Assembly (NCBI GenBank): GCA_017447865.1
Contig: JAFSMO010000081.1
Coordinates: forward strand, 1-52,972
DNA length: 52,972 bases
Direction of reading: 5' to 3'
Source of the DNA: Thermoguttaceae bacterium
GTDB lineage: Bacteria > Planctomycetota > Planctomycetia > Pirellulales > Thermoguttaceae
Below are positions 24,871 through 32,999 of the stretch, piece after piece. Each line of letters opens with the position of its first letter. The stretch's first letter is position 1. A model generated the notes under the pieces. It worked only from the letters and a program-made list of their open reading frames with translations, searched no databases and was not told the origin of the DNA. The position numbers were made by a program, and so were the translations under genes.

Positions 24871-25497
24871 ATGGAAACCAATCAAAGCAACGAAATCAGC
24901 CAGACCCCTGAGGTTAAACGTCCGCACTACCTGATTCAGGCGTGGCTTGTGATTTTATTATCGGTTTTTTACGGAGCGATCCTGGTTTACGTGCAGATCC
25001 ACCTCGGTCCTCAAATCGAAAAGAATAAAACGGCGGCGACTTTCGCTCAGATCCCGGCCCTCGTCGAAGGCGCGGATGCGTCCAAGACCGAATCCCTCAC
25101 GATTACCGGCACGGACGGGAAACCGGCGACGGTGTACCGCGTGAAGAACGAAAACGGCGAAGCGATCGGCTGGGTCTTCCCCGGAAGCGGCCAGGGCTTC
25201 GGCGACACGATCCAGCTCATCATCGGGCTGGACCCCAAAATCGAGACGCTGACCGGCCTTTACGTTCTGGACCAGAAAGAAACGCCGGGGCTTGGAAACT
25301 TCATCACAGGCGAAAACTTCCGCGGCCAGTTTGCCGGAAAGTCCGTTTTGGTCCCGTTGCGTGCCAAGGCGGGTGAACCCGAGAATCCCGAAGAAATTCG
25401 GGCGGTGACCGGTGCGACGATTTCCTCCACGGCCGTCTGCGACATCGTGAACGCGACGGTGGCCAAGTACAAAGAAGCGGCTTTAACTCAAAACTGA
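24871..25497 (+). CDS. rnfG: Rnf complex subunit G (FMN-binding)
   Basis: 208 residues from ATG 24871 (a TTG two codons earlier is possible). One membrane helix at about 24-41, then the periplasmic FMN-binding domain: YRVKNENGEAIGWVF, LIIGLDPKIETLTGLYVLDQ (split), ETPGLG and the flavinylation motif VTGATISS (Thr183). Transfers electrons between RnfD and RnfE/A in the complex. Also recognised by flavin transferase (ApbE), which is not in this window. Confidence 0.94.
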   Translation: METNQSNEISQTPEVKRPHYLIQAWLVILLSVFYGAILVYVQIHLGPQIEKNKTAATFAQIPALVEGADASKTESLTITGTDGKPATVYRVKNENGEAIGWVFPGSGQGFGDTIQLIIGLDPKIETLTGLYVLDQKETPGLGNFITGENFRGQFAGKSVLVPLRAKAGEPENPEEIRAVTGATISSTAVCDIVNATVAKYKEAALTQN

Positions 25498-25579
25498 ACG
25501 ATCAAAAGAGAAAAGGGTGAAGAGGGGAAAACGTGAAGAACGTGAAAAACCTCCCCCCACGGCCCAAAAGGATAAAAAA

Positions 25580-26194
25580 ATGAAGACTTTACCCTCAGCA
25601 GGTCAGCGTTTCATCAATGGGATCATCCCGGAAAACCCGACGTACCGGCTTCTGCTTGGTATGTGCCCGACGCTGGCGGTCACGAATAACGTGAAGGCTG
25701 CGCTGACGATGGCTTTTGCGACCACGTTCGTGCTTTTCTGCTCCAACATCATGATCAGCCTGATTCGCAATCTGCTCAAGCCGCACTTGAGGATTTTGGT
25801 TTTCACGCTGACGATCGCGACTTTTGTGACGGTGGTGGACCGGCTTCTCGCCGCGTACATGTACGAGATGAGCAAGCAGCTCGGGCCATACATCCCGTTG
25901 ATCATCGTGAACTGCATCATCATTTCCCGGTGCGAGGCGTGCGCGTCGCTCCAAAACCCGTTCATCTCGGCGTGTGACGCTTTGGGCGTGGGGATCGGGT
26001 TCACGCTGGGGCTGGTCTCGATCGCGACGGTCCGTGAAATCCTCGGCTCGGGCACGTGGCTGGGGTTCACGATCCTTCCGCCGGAGATCTGGACGCCGTG
26101 GAGCATCATGATCCTCCCGCCCGGCGCGTTCATGACGCTCGGCGTTTTGCTCGCCGCGGTGAATTACATTCAATCTAAATACAAAACTGAGTGA
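25580..26194 (+). CDS. rnfE: Rnf complex subunit E
   Basis: 204 residues from ATG 25580, preceded by AAAGGA; the open frame upstream to 25517 encodes only a basic tail and is not needed. Six-helix NqrD/RnfE membrane protein: FINGIIPENPTYRLLLGMCP, LAVTNNVKAAL, YIPLIIVNCIIISRCEACAS, VREILGSGTWLGF. RnfE and RnfA carry conserved Cys that bind an intramembrane Fe-S/Fe site at their half-helices; here LAVTN and VNC are present. The loop reads RCEACAS where relatives usually have RAEAFAS, adding two Cys. Confidence 0.94.
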   Translation: MKTLPSAGQRFINGIIPENPTYRLLLGMCPTLAVTNNVKAALTMAFATTFVLFCSNIMISLIRNLLKPHLRILVFTLTIATFVTVVDRLLAAYMYEMSKQLGPYIPLIIVNCIIISRCEACASLQNPFISACDALGVGIGFTLGLVSIATVREILGSGTWLGFTILPPEIWTPWSIMILPPGAFMTLGVLLAAVNYIQSKYKTE

Positions 26195-26216
26195 AGGCTA
26201 AAAGAGAAAGAAAACC

Positions 26217-26954
26217 ATGGACTTACTCATTGAAATGCTGCTTCTCATCGTCACGACGGCGGTGATCAATAACTTCGTGCTGAAGAATTTCGTCGGGATC
26301 TGCCCGTTTTTGGGCGTTTCGAGGAAAATCAGCACCGCGTTCGGTATGGGCTGCGCGGTGACTTTCGTCATGGCCATCGCGGGCTTTTTGAGCTGGACGA
26401 TCACGTACTACATTTTGCGGCCGGAAGCCCCCCTGCCCGTCTGGGTCTGGAATCTAGCCGGCGGTGAAGGGCCCGCGCCGGATCTTTCGATCCTTTCGTA
26501 CCTGGTTTACATTTTCGTCATCGCGGCCAGCGTCCAGTTCGTCGAAATGTACGTCCGGAAGTTCTTCCCGTCGCTCTACAAAGCGTTCGGCGTGTACCTC
26601 CCCCTGATCACGACCAACTGCGCCATCCTGTTCGCGTGCCTTGAGATCCTGAAAAACCTCCAGGAGCCGGGGAACCTTTGGGGACTGCACACGGCGATGG
26701 TTTACGTCATCGGCGGCGGTCTGGGTTTCACGCTCGCCATTACGATCATGGCGGGCATCCGCGAGGAACTGGAAATGACGCACGTTCCCGCCCCGTTCCG
26801 CGGCGTTGGGATCGCGCTGATCACTGCCTCGATCCTCGCGATGGCGTTCATGGGCTTCTCGGGAGTCGATAAAGGGATCCAGAAGTTGATCCAGTCCAAA
26901 GACCAAGTGGCGCAGGTGCAGACCGAGACGCCATCGACGGACGCGCAGCCGTGA
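26217..26954 (+). CDS. rnfA: Rnf complex subunit A
   Basis: 245 residues, NqrE/RnfA family, six membrane helices: NNFVLKNFVGICPFLGVS, FVEMYVRKFFPSLYKAFGVYLPLITTNCAIL (split), AGIREELE, PAPFRGVGIALITASILAMAFMGFSG (split). The Cys in GICPF and TNC are the Fe-site residues. Typical RnfA is about 190 residues; this one has a 20-residue insert (about 68-88, LRPEAPLPVWVWNLAGGEG) and a 28-residue polar tail (SKDQVAQVQTETPSTDAQP). It is the last rnf gene: no rnfB follows, and the next gene is a GH16 enzyme. Confidence 0.94.
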   Translation: MDLLIEMLLLIVTTAVINNFVLKNFVGICPFLGVSRKISTAFGMGCAVTFVMAIAGFLSWTITYYILRPEAPLPVWVWNLAGGEGPAPDLSILSYLVYIFVIAASVQFVEMYVRKFFPSLYKAFGVYLPLITTNCAILFACLEILKNLQEPGNLWGLHTAMVYVIGGGLGFTLAITIMAGIREELEMTHVPAPFRGVGIALITASILAMAFMGFSGVDKGIQKLIQSKDQVAQVQTETPSTDAQP

Positions 26955-27006
26955 CCTGGCCCGGAGCGTTTCTTTAGTCCCCGCCTTTTTTTCAGGAAAT
27001 CCCGCC

Positions 27007-27861
27007 ATGAAACTGCTGAAACCCGCCCTCCTTTTCGTTTTTGCTTTTCTTGCGCTCCCGCTTTTGGCGGCTCCGCCGGAGGACGGGAAAACGTGGGTCC
27101 TCACTTTTTCGGACGATTTTGACGGCCCGAAGGTCGATGAGACTCACTGGTTTCCGGCCTACCGCCCCGGTCGGAAGGAGTACTACAAACGGATCGGCCA
27201 CCCGAGCCGCTGGGAGGATCTGCGCGCGAATTACGTGATCGAGGACGGCGTGCTGAAACTCCGTCTCGACCGCGATCTGCCGGAGCGTTCGGCCCTGACG
27301 AACAAATGCGTCTCGTCGATGCAGACCGCCTGCTACTGGTACCAGGAAGCGACGAACGACTTCCGCAACGAGGTGAAATTCGCGCAAAAGTACGGCTACT
27401 TCGAGATCCGCAGCCGCATGCCGGCCGGGCACGGGCTTCACTCGGCGTTTTGGCTCACGCAGGTCGGCGCGAACAATCAGGAGTACCACGTGGATGGGAC
27501 CCGCGGCACGCTCGCCGACGGCGTGGTGGAAATCGACATTTTCGAGCAGGTCGGCCAGGAAACGACCGTCTGCAACCAGTTCAACGTCCACTTTACGAAG
27601 AACGGCCACTACAAATTCCCGCTGACGTTCGATGCTTCCAAGGAATTTCACGTCTGGGGCCTCGAGTGGGAAGAGGGCCGGCTGACGTGGTACCTCGACG
27701 GCAAAAAGATCCGCGTGTACGAGGGCGGGACGCCCCAGCACGAAATGTTCATCCTGATCGGCCTTTACCAGGGAATTTTCGGCGCGGCCGACCCGAAGAT
27801 GAACTACCCGCGTGACTTCGAGATCGATTACGTGAAGGTCTGGAAGCGCGCCGACCAGTGA
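27007..27861 (+). CDS. Secreted GH16-family glycoside hydrolase
   Basis: 284 residues, signal peptide 1-21 (ending LLAA), one GH16 beta-jelly-roll domain. Catalytic motif EIDIFE gives nucleophile Glu175 and acid/base Glu180 around Asp177 (laminarinase-type ExDxxE). Other marks are FSDDFDG, GYFEIRSRMPAGHGLHSAFWL, FHVWGLEWEEGRLTWYLDG, YPRDFEIDYVKVW. Likely cuts beta-1,3/1,4-glucan or a similar polymer; the exact linkage is not fixed by motif. Starts 52 bp after rnfA with GGAAATCCCGCC before the ATG, nearly the same leader as the next gene, so a shared transcript is likely. Confidence 0.93.
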   Translation: MKLLKPALLFVFAFLALPLLAAPPEDGKTWVLTFSDDFDGPKVDETHWFPAYRPGRKEYYKRIGHPSRWEDLRANYVIEDGVLKLRLDRDLPERSALTNKCVSSMQTACYWYQEATNDFRNEVKFAQKYGYFEIRSRMPAGHGLHSAFWLTQVGANNQEYHVDGTRGTLADGVVEIDIFEQVGQETTVCNQFNVHFTKNGHYKFPLTFDASKEFHVWGLEWEEGRLTWYLDGKKIRVYEGGTPQHEMFILIGLYQGIFGAADPKMNYPRDFEIDYVKVWKRADQ

Positions 27862-27920
27862 ACCGGATCCGCGTTTTTTCTCTTTTGGCTCTTTTTCAAT
27901 TTTTTCAAAGGAATCCCGCC

Positions 27921-29228
27921 ATGAAAAGGATTTTCCCGATTTTTTTCACCGTTTTTCTTGCCCTTTCTTCCTTCGTTCTGGCTGACGAAGAGGTCGCGAA
28001 GATGGAACTGACCGGCGACTGGTCGGTCCGCGTGACGTACGCCGGCCGTACTCAGGAATTCGCCATCGACCCCGCCAAACTCACGGAGGTCACGGACGAG
28101 GAAATGGTCCTTCCGGTTTTCAATCCCGCGGGCCCGCCGTGGCGCAAGGCGCAGCCGTTTGCCGGGGTCCGCGCGTTCGAGTGCGCCGTCCGGTACGCGT
28201 TTCTGCCCGAGTCCGAAGTCGTGCGCAGTGCGCCCTCGACCGACCCGAATGCCGTGACGTTTGAGCGTGACGCGGACTACCGGCTCGACGTGGAGTGGGG
28301 GAACATCGGGCGGATCGCAGAAGGAAAAATTGCGGTGGGCCAGAAAGTTTACGTCAGCTACCAGTTCGGCAAAATGCGCATCGACGCGATCGTTCTGAAC
28401 GAGGACGGCTCGTTCGGGCTCATTCCGGGCGAGTCGCACGTGGCCAACCCGGAACTCCCGGAGATCCCCGCCGGGAAGAAACTCCTCGGGACGGTCTGGA
28501 TCTCCGGTCGGATCGATCGGCTGAGCGAGAAAAACCTTTTCCCGACCTCGACGCCGAAAGAGTACACGCCGATGTTCCTGGCGAAGGACACGATCCCGAC
28601 GGTTTACGGAAAGCTCGAACGCGGCGAGACGGTCCGGATCATGGCGTGGGGCGACTCGGTGACGGCGTGCGGGTTCCTCCCGGACGAGGACCGCTGGCAG
28701 TCGCAATTCGTCACTCGCCTCCAGAAGCGTTTCCCGCAGGCGAAAATCGAGATGATCCACGAGGGCTGGGGCGGACGCAACTCGCGCTCTTACCGCAACG
28801 AGCCGGCCGGTTCGCCGAAGAACTACAAAGAAAAGGTCCTGGACGTGAAACCGGACCTGGTCGTGATGGAATTCGTGAATGATTCCGGGTTTAGCCCTGA
28901 GAAGGTGGAAAGCGAATATTCCGGGATCCTGGCCGATTTTCAGGAGCGTGGGATCGAGTGGATCATCTGCTCGCCGCATTACGTCCGCGCCGACTGGATG
29001 GGGCTTTCGAGCGAGTTTGGGATCGACGACGACCCGCGCCCGTACGTGGCCGGCCTGAAGGAATTCTGCGCGAAACATCACATTGCGCTGGCGGACGCTT
29101 CGTTCTATTACGGCCAGCTTTACCGCCGCGGGATCCCCTACTCGACGCTGATGGTGAATAATATTAACCACCCGAACAAACTCGGGATGAGCCTTTTCGC
29201 CGACGCGCTGATGAAGCTTTTTGAGTGA
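27921..29228 (+). CDS. Secreted SGNH/GDSL hydrolase
   Basis: 435 residues from ATG 27921, preceded by AAAGGAATCCCGCC; the overlapping GTG at 27858 has no signal peptide support. Signal peptide 1-21, an unassigned beta-rich N-terminal domain (about 25-200), then an SGNH domain from about 235: Ser246 (WGDSVTACG), glycine block GWGGRNSRSY, Asn320 (EFVNDSG) and His417 (NINHPNKLG). The Asp usually three residues before the His is Asn here. Likely a carbohydrate esterase acting with the GH16 enzyme just upstream. Confidence 0.86.
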   Translation: MKRIFPIFFTVFLALSSFVLADEEVAKMELTGDWSVRVTYAGRTQEFAIDPAKLTEVTDEEMVLPVFNPAGPPWRKAQPFAGVRAFECAVRYAFLPESEVVRSAPSTDPNAVTFERDADYRLDVEWGNIGRIAEGKIAVGQKVYVSYQFGKMRIDAIVLNEDGSFGLIPGESHVANPELPEIPAGKKLLGTVWISGRIDRLSEKNLFPTSTPKEYTPMFLAKDTIPTVYGKLERGETVRIMAWGDSVTACGFLPDEDRWQSQFVTRLQKRFPQAKIEMIHEGWGGRNSRSYRNEPAGSPKNYKEKVLDVKPDLVVMEFVNDSGFSPEKVESEYSGILADFQERGIEWIICSPHYVRADWMGLSSEFGIDDDPRPYVAGLKEFCAKHHIALADASFYYGQLYRRGIPYSTLMVNNINHPNKLGMSLFADALMKLFE

Positions 29229-29243
29229 TTCAGAATTAAGTCT

Positions 29244-29377
29244 AAAAAAGGCCCCCCTGAAAGGGGGGCTGCCGAGCGAAGCGAGGCTGGGGGGTTCAGG
29301 AAAAAGGACCGACTCTCACCCGTTTCGGAACCCCTCCGCCCCTTCGGGGCACCTCCCCTTTCAGGGGAGGCTTTTTT
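29244..29377. repeat. Dispersed element with outward terminators, copy 1
   Basis: A 134-bp quasi-palindromic element. Left end CCCCCCTGAAAGGGGGG reads, on the minus strand, as a hairpin followed by CCTTTTTT; right end CCTCCCCTTTCAGGGGAGG is followed on the plus strand by CTTTTTT. Inside are GCCGAGCGAAGCGAGGC and CCCCTTCGGGG hairpins. It starts 15 bp after the SGNH stop and lies between converging genes, so it can stop transcription from both sides. Copies 2 and 3 are at 45763 and 46941. Confidence 0.9.
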
Positions 29378-29388
29378 ATCTCCTTAAA

Positions 29389-29428
29389 ATCCGCCTTAAT
29401 CCGCCTCATCCGCCAAATCCGCGGGGCC
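29389..29428. repeat. ATCCGC-rich 40-bp repeat, copy 1
   Basis: Four ATCCGC units spaced 9 to 11 bp apart, ending ATCCGCGGGGCC. A 40-bp relative lies at 47079-47118, also 8 to 12 bp beyond a terminator element; a partial inverted copy is at 45741. Confidence 0.8.
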
Positions 29429-29494
29429 TATTGCGGCCTTGGGCGTTTTCGAAGGGATTGAGTGTCGCGTACGCGGGATTTGAGGCGTTTTTCT

Positions 29495-32400
29495 TTACTC
29501 TCCGCTGATCTCCACTCCCCACGTCTCCAGGGCCGGGAACGTGATCTCGCCGTTCAGGAAATCCGCGGGAAGCGGCGTGCGCGTTCCTTCCGAGTCAATT
29601 TTCTCAAACCGGAGCTTCGCGCCTTCCGGGAAACCAAGCTCCTGGACGTTCAGCGAAACGCGGCTTTTGACCGGCTCGGTCGAGAAATTCGTGAAAATCA
29701 CCACGGCCTTTTCGGTTTTGCCGGAGTTCCAGTCGCGTTTCCAGGTCTGCTGGTCGGTCGGGTACGCGACGATGCGCCACGTGCCGGTCTGCAGAGCTTC
29801 CATCGTGACGGGCGTCGGGCCGTGCCAGTTCCAGTCGTCGGTGATTTTCGGAAGCTCGGCGAGGAATTTCGCCGGCCGGGCCATTTCCCCGCGCCAGAAG
29901 TACGGTTGGATCTGGGTGCGGAAACGGACGAGCGGGCGCAGGTACTTCATCAAGTCCTCGCGCTTGACCGTGGAGAGGCTGAACCAGCCGATCTGCTCGC
30001 CGAAGACGAGCTGCTGGGCCGCTTTCATCCGGAACGCCTGATCGGAGCAGCCGCCGTAATTTCGGCCGAAGCACTGGATCGCGCCGCCGTAAACGAAGGC
30101 GAAGGCGGGGACGCAGTCGTCGTCCTGCACGTGCCACGTCAGCAAACCGTCGAGCCGATTCGTGTAGATCTCGGAGTTGCACTCGGACGTGATGAACCGT
30201 TCCGCCGCGGGAGAAGCGGGCGTTCCGTTTTTCTGCACGTCGGAGCGGATCTCCGTGAGCATTTTCTCGTACGACTCGCGCCACCAGGAACCGCCGCCGA
30301 GCGTGTGACCGTGGGTTGGATCCATGCAGAGGGCGGGTTTTGCCGCGGCGATCTGGTCCATGTAAACCCCTTTGACCGACTGATTGTTCATCAGGCCGGC
30401 GACCGTGGCGTGCATTTTGTTCCGCCAAAGCTCGGTGCTCGGGCACATCACGCCGAGTTTCACGGGCGAGCCATCGGACTCTTTGCTGTGGTACGTCTCG
30501 AAGAAAGGCTCGCCGTCTTCTTTTTTCGTGACTGCAGGAAGCGCCACGGAGGTGAACTGGAAGTCCTCAAGGCCACGGTCGCGAGAGTCCCAAAGCCTTC
30601 CGTTGATGTACGGCATGACGATCGTCTGGTTTTCGCTCTGGATCTTCTCGACCGCCTCACGGAAACCGTCCAGCGGAACGTAGTGCGGGTAGTCATTATC
30701 GAACGGGGTCTTGTGCCAGCTGTACCAGTGCACCGCGGCCGGGACACCGAACGCCGCCTGAAAATCCCGTGTCCGCTCGACCATGGACCCAGGCGCGCCG
30801 CCGTCCTGTGCCCAGATGCAGAGTTCCTTCATGCACTGCGGCGTGTCGGGCCGGCCGTTTTCGTCGAGCGTTGGGAACCACTTCGCGCCGGTCCGGACCC
30901 AGTCACGGTAAATCGACGCGGCGTCCACCCAGTCACCACGGAACGAGCGAAGGACCACCTCGCCGGGCGCGCTGAACGAGTTTCCCGGAAGTGTCTGGTT
31001 CGCGATCGGGAACAAAAACGCCATTTGGAACGCCGATTTCCCGGGGATCGCGTTCATTCTCAGCTCTTTCTGGGAACCGTCCGGATCATGAACGCCGAGG
31101 TAAAGCCCCGCGCCCGATTCTTCGTCCCAGGCCGCAAACCAGGGCATGACTGCCCAGCCGGAGGGGTAGCCGGAGCGGTAATTGACCGTACTCTGCGGGG
31201 CCCGGCGCACCAAATGGCCGCTCGAGGCGGGGTAAATCGCCGTCACTCGCGGGCCAAACTCGCCGCACGTCACCATTCCGGGCCAAAATTCCATCAGCGT
31301 GTACTCGTCGGAGCCGCTTTTCCCACTCCAGGTCAGCCGAAGCCCGTCTTTTTCGGGGTCGGCCAGAAGTTGGAGCGTGACCTCGACCGGGATCTGGGCG
31401 TCTTCAAGGCCGCGGACTTTCGGCCCGGAGAAACGGAACTGGACCCCGCCTTCGGTCGGCGCGAAATCGACGGACTTCCAGCCGGAATCGGACGAGACGG
31501 AAAGTTTTTGGAATTTTTCGGAGGTTTCTGTTCCTTCTTCAGGCTTGAAAACCCGTCGGAAATCCAACTGGAAAATCGGCTCCGGGTCCGCGGCGGTGAA
31601 GCACGTTCCGGAGTTCCGGTCCACCAGCGCGATGAGCCGAACCGAGTCGGTTTTCTGTTCCAGAAGCGCGGCCAGATCCCGGCTTTTCACGAGGACCAGC
31701 TCGCTGCCGATTCGTTCGACCGGGGCGTTCGTGCCGGTTTTCAGGGCCTGGAATTCCGCGGAGGTGAACTCTTTCTCGCCAAGCAGAAGCGCCTCGGCGA
31801 GCGCTTTGCGCCACGGCTCTTTCGCGTCAGCCAGAGCGGGAATTTCGCCTGAAATCTCCAGTTTCACGTAGGCGGGGGAAGGTTTCACGAAGAATTTCCG
31901 GCCGAAGGCCTCAAAATCGGCGGGGGAGTCAAACGTCCGGACCGCCATCCAGGCCGCCCAGAATTTTCGGGGCGAATCCCACGTGGCCCAAGCCTGGTAC
32001 AAGTCGGCGTGCAAGTACGGACCGTAGTGGCCCAAACCATCGTATGCACCGCTTCCGGCGGAGAGCATGAGGAAGTTTTTCCCGTCGGAGATCCCGCCGA
32101 ACTGGCTGAAGTGTTTTTGTTCGTCCGCGCCGGTGAAGGTCCCGGTCTTGAATTCCGCCGAGTCTTTGGAGCCTTTGGGAGCGTTCAGGCCCGCCCACTC
32201 GGTGAAGCCCGGGTCGTTCGGGTGGATCTCGAGAAAATGCGCCTCCTTCCACTCCCGCGGCCGTTCCTGCCGGGCGACGGCCTTGACGTAAATCAGGCCC
32301 GGAACCGTCTTGAAGTAAAACCACTCGTACACGGCGTTCGTGCCGGATTCGGAGGCTTTTCCGTTGATCGAGTAAAACCCGTGCGTCCGCACGACCGTGC

Positions 32401-32956
32401 AGATCGGACCGTCCGAAAGGACTTCCAGCACGGGGGCCGGGTCCAGATTCACGCCCCACTGCTTTCCATCGGCGTAGAGCCGGTCGTGAAACGCCAGCGA
32501 GTCCATCACCCGGCCGGTTTTCAGGAACTCGACCCGACTGGGGAACGCGCCGCGTTTGGCCGCCTCGTGAGTGATCCGGAACTCGGAGTTTTCGACCTGA
32601 AACGCCGCGACCTGCTCCGGGCCTCGGACCGCCGGATCGGAAACGACGGGCTCCAGCGTGAATTCAAGGACCTGGTCTTTTGACCGCGCGATCAGATTTT
32701 CGTCGCACTGGAAAACGAGCGTTTCTCCGGCGTACTGCGCCTGGATCGCGGTTTCGCCCAGCCGGACCCGAATGTTCTGAACGGTCTGCGGGTCACGTTC
32801 CAGGAGGAACGCCAAAACACGGGCCGGGACACGGGCCATCACCAGGCCCGACTCCGGGATCTCCTGCACTTTGAGCGTCAAGGCGCCAAAAGAAACGGAG
32901 ACTGAAAAAACCGAAACGAAAACGAAAACGATTAAGGATTTCAGGAAGGACTTCAT
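29495..32956 (-). CDS. Large secreted DUF6259-like TIM-barrel protein
   Basis: 1153 residues from ATG 32956; the open frame extends 26 residues upstream without signal sequence. Signal peptide 1-23 (ending SFGA). The N-terminal half looks like beta-sandwich modules (DUF4955/heparinase-type wall region around WFYFKTVPGLIYVKAVA). From about 640 a TIM-barrel region resembles DUF6259: AVHWYSWHKTPFDNDYPHY, VMPYINGRLWDS, VKGVYMDQIAAAKP (Asp at the position of a glycosidase nucleophile), ITSECNSEIY (Glu candidate), GGAIQCFGRNYGG. Family of unknown activity, presumably glycoside hydrolase, common in PVC bacteria. A shorter relative is at 38655. It follows the HzsA-like gene by 43 bp. Confidence 0.72.
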   Translation of the reverse strand: MKSFLKSLIVFVFVSVFSVSVSFGALTLKVQEIPESGLVMARVPARVLAFLLERDPQTVQNIRVRLGETAIQAQYAGETLVFQCDENLIARSKDQVLEFTLEPVVSDPAVRGPEQVAAFQVENSEFRITHEAAKRGAFPSRVEFLKTGRVMDSLAFHDRLYADGKQWGVNLDPAPVLEVLSDGPICTVVRTHGFYSINGKASESGTNAVYEWFYFKTVPGLIYVKAVARQERPREWKEAHFLEIHPNDPGFTEWAGLNAPKGSKDSAEFKTGTFTGADEQKHFSQFGGISDGKNFLMLSAGSGAYDGLGHYGPYLHADLYQAWATWDSPRKFWAAWMAVRTFDSPADFEAFGRKFFVKPSPAYVKLEISGEIPALADAKEPWRKALAEALLLGEKEFTSAEFQALKTGTNAPVERIGSELVLVKSRDLAALLEQKTDSVRLIALVDRNSGTCFTAADPEPIFQLDFRRVFKPEEGTETSEKFQKLSVSSDSGWKSVDFAPTEGGVQFRFSGPKVRGLEDAQIPVEVTLQLLADPEKDGLRLTWSGKSGSDEYTLMEFWPGMVTCGEFGPRVTAIYPASSGHLVRRAPQSTVNYRSGYPSGWAVMPWFAAWDEESGAGLYLGVHDPDGSQKELRMNAIPGKSAFQMAFLFPIANQTLPGNSFSAPGEVVLRSFRGDWVDAASIYRDWVRTGAKWFPTLDENGRPDTPQCMKELCIWAQDGGAPGSMVERTRDFQAAFGVPAAVHWYSWHKTPFDNDYPHYVPLDGFREAVEKIQSENQTIVMPYINGRLWDSRDRGLEDFQFTSVALPAVTKKEDGEPFFETYHSKESDGSPVKLGVMCPSTELWRNKMHATVAGLMNNQSVKGVYMDQIAAAKPALCMDPTHGHTLGGGSWWRESYEKMLTEIRSDVQKNGTPASPAAERFITSECNSEIYTNRLDGLLTWHVQDDDCVPAFAFVYGGAIQCFGRNYGGCSDQAFRMKAAQQLVFGEQIGWFSLSTVKREDLMKYLRPLVRFRTQIQPYFWRGEMARPAKFLAELPKITDDWNWHGPTPVTMEALQTGTWRIVAYPTDQQTWKRDWNSGKTEKAVVIFTNFSTEPVKSRVSLNVQELGFPEGAKLRFEKIDSEGTRTPLPADFLNGEITFPALETWGVEISGE

Positions 32957-32999
32957 GATCTGGTCTTTCTGGGTCAGGTGGTGGTGGGGATTGGAAATT

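Noticed and set aside
22437..26954. Nqr (Na+-translocating NADH:quinone reductase) instead of Rnf
   Set aside because: The C subunit has two 4Fe-4S motifs, absent in NqrA, and there is no NqrF.
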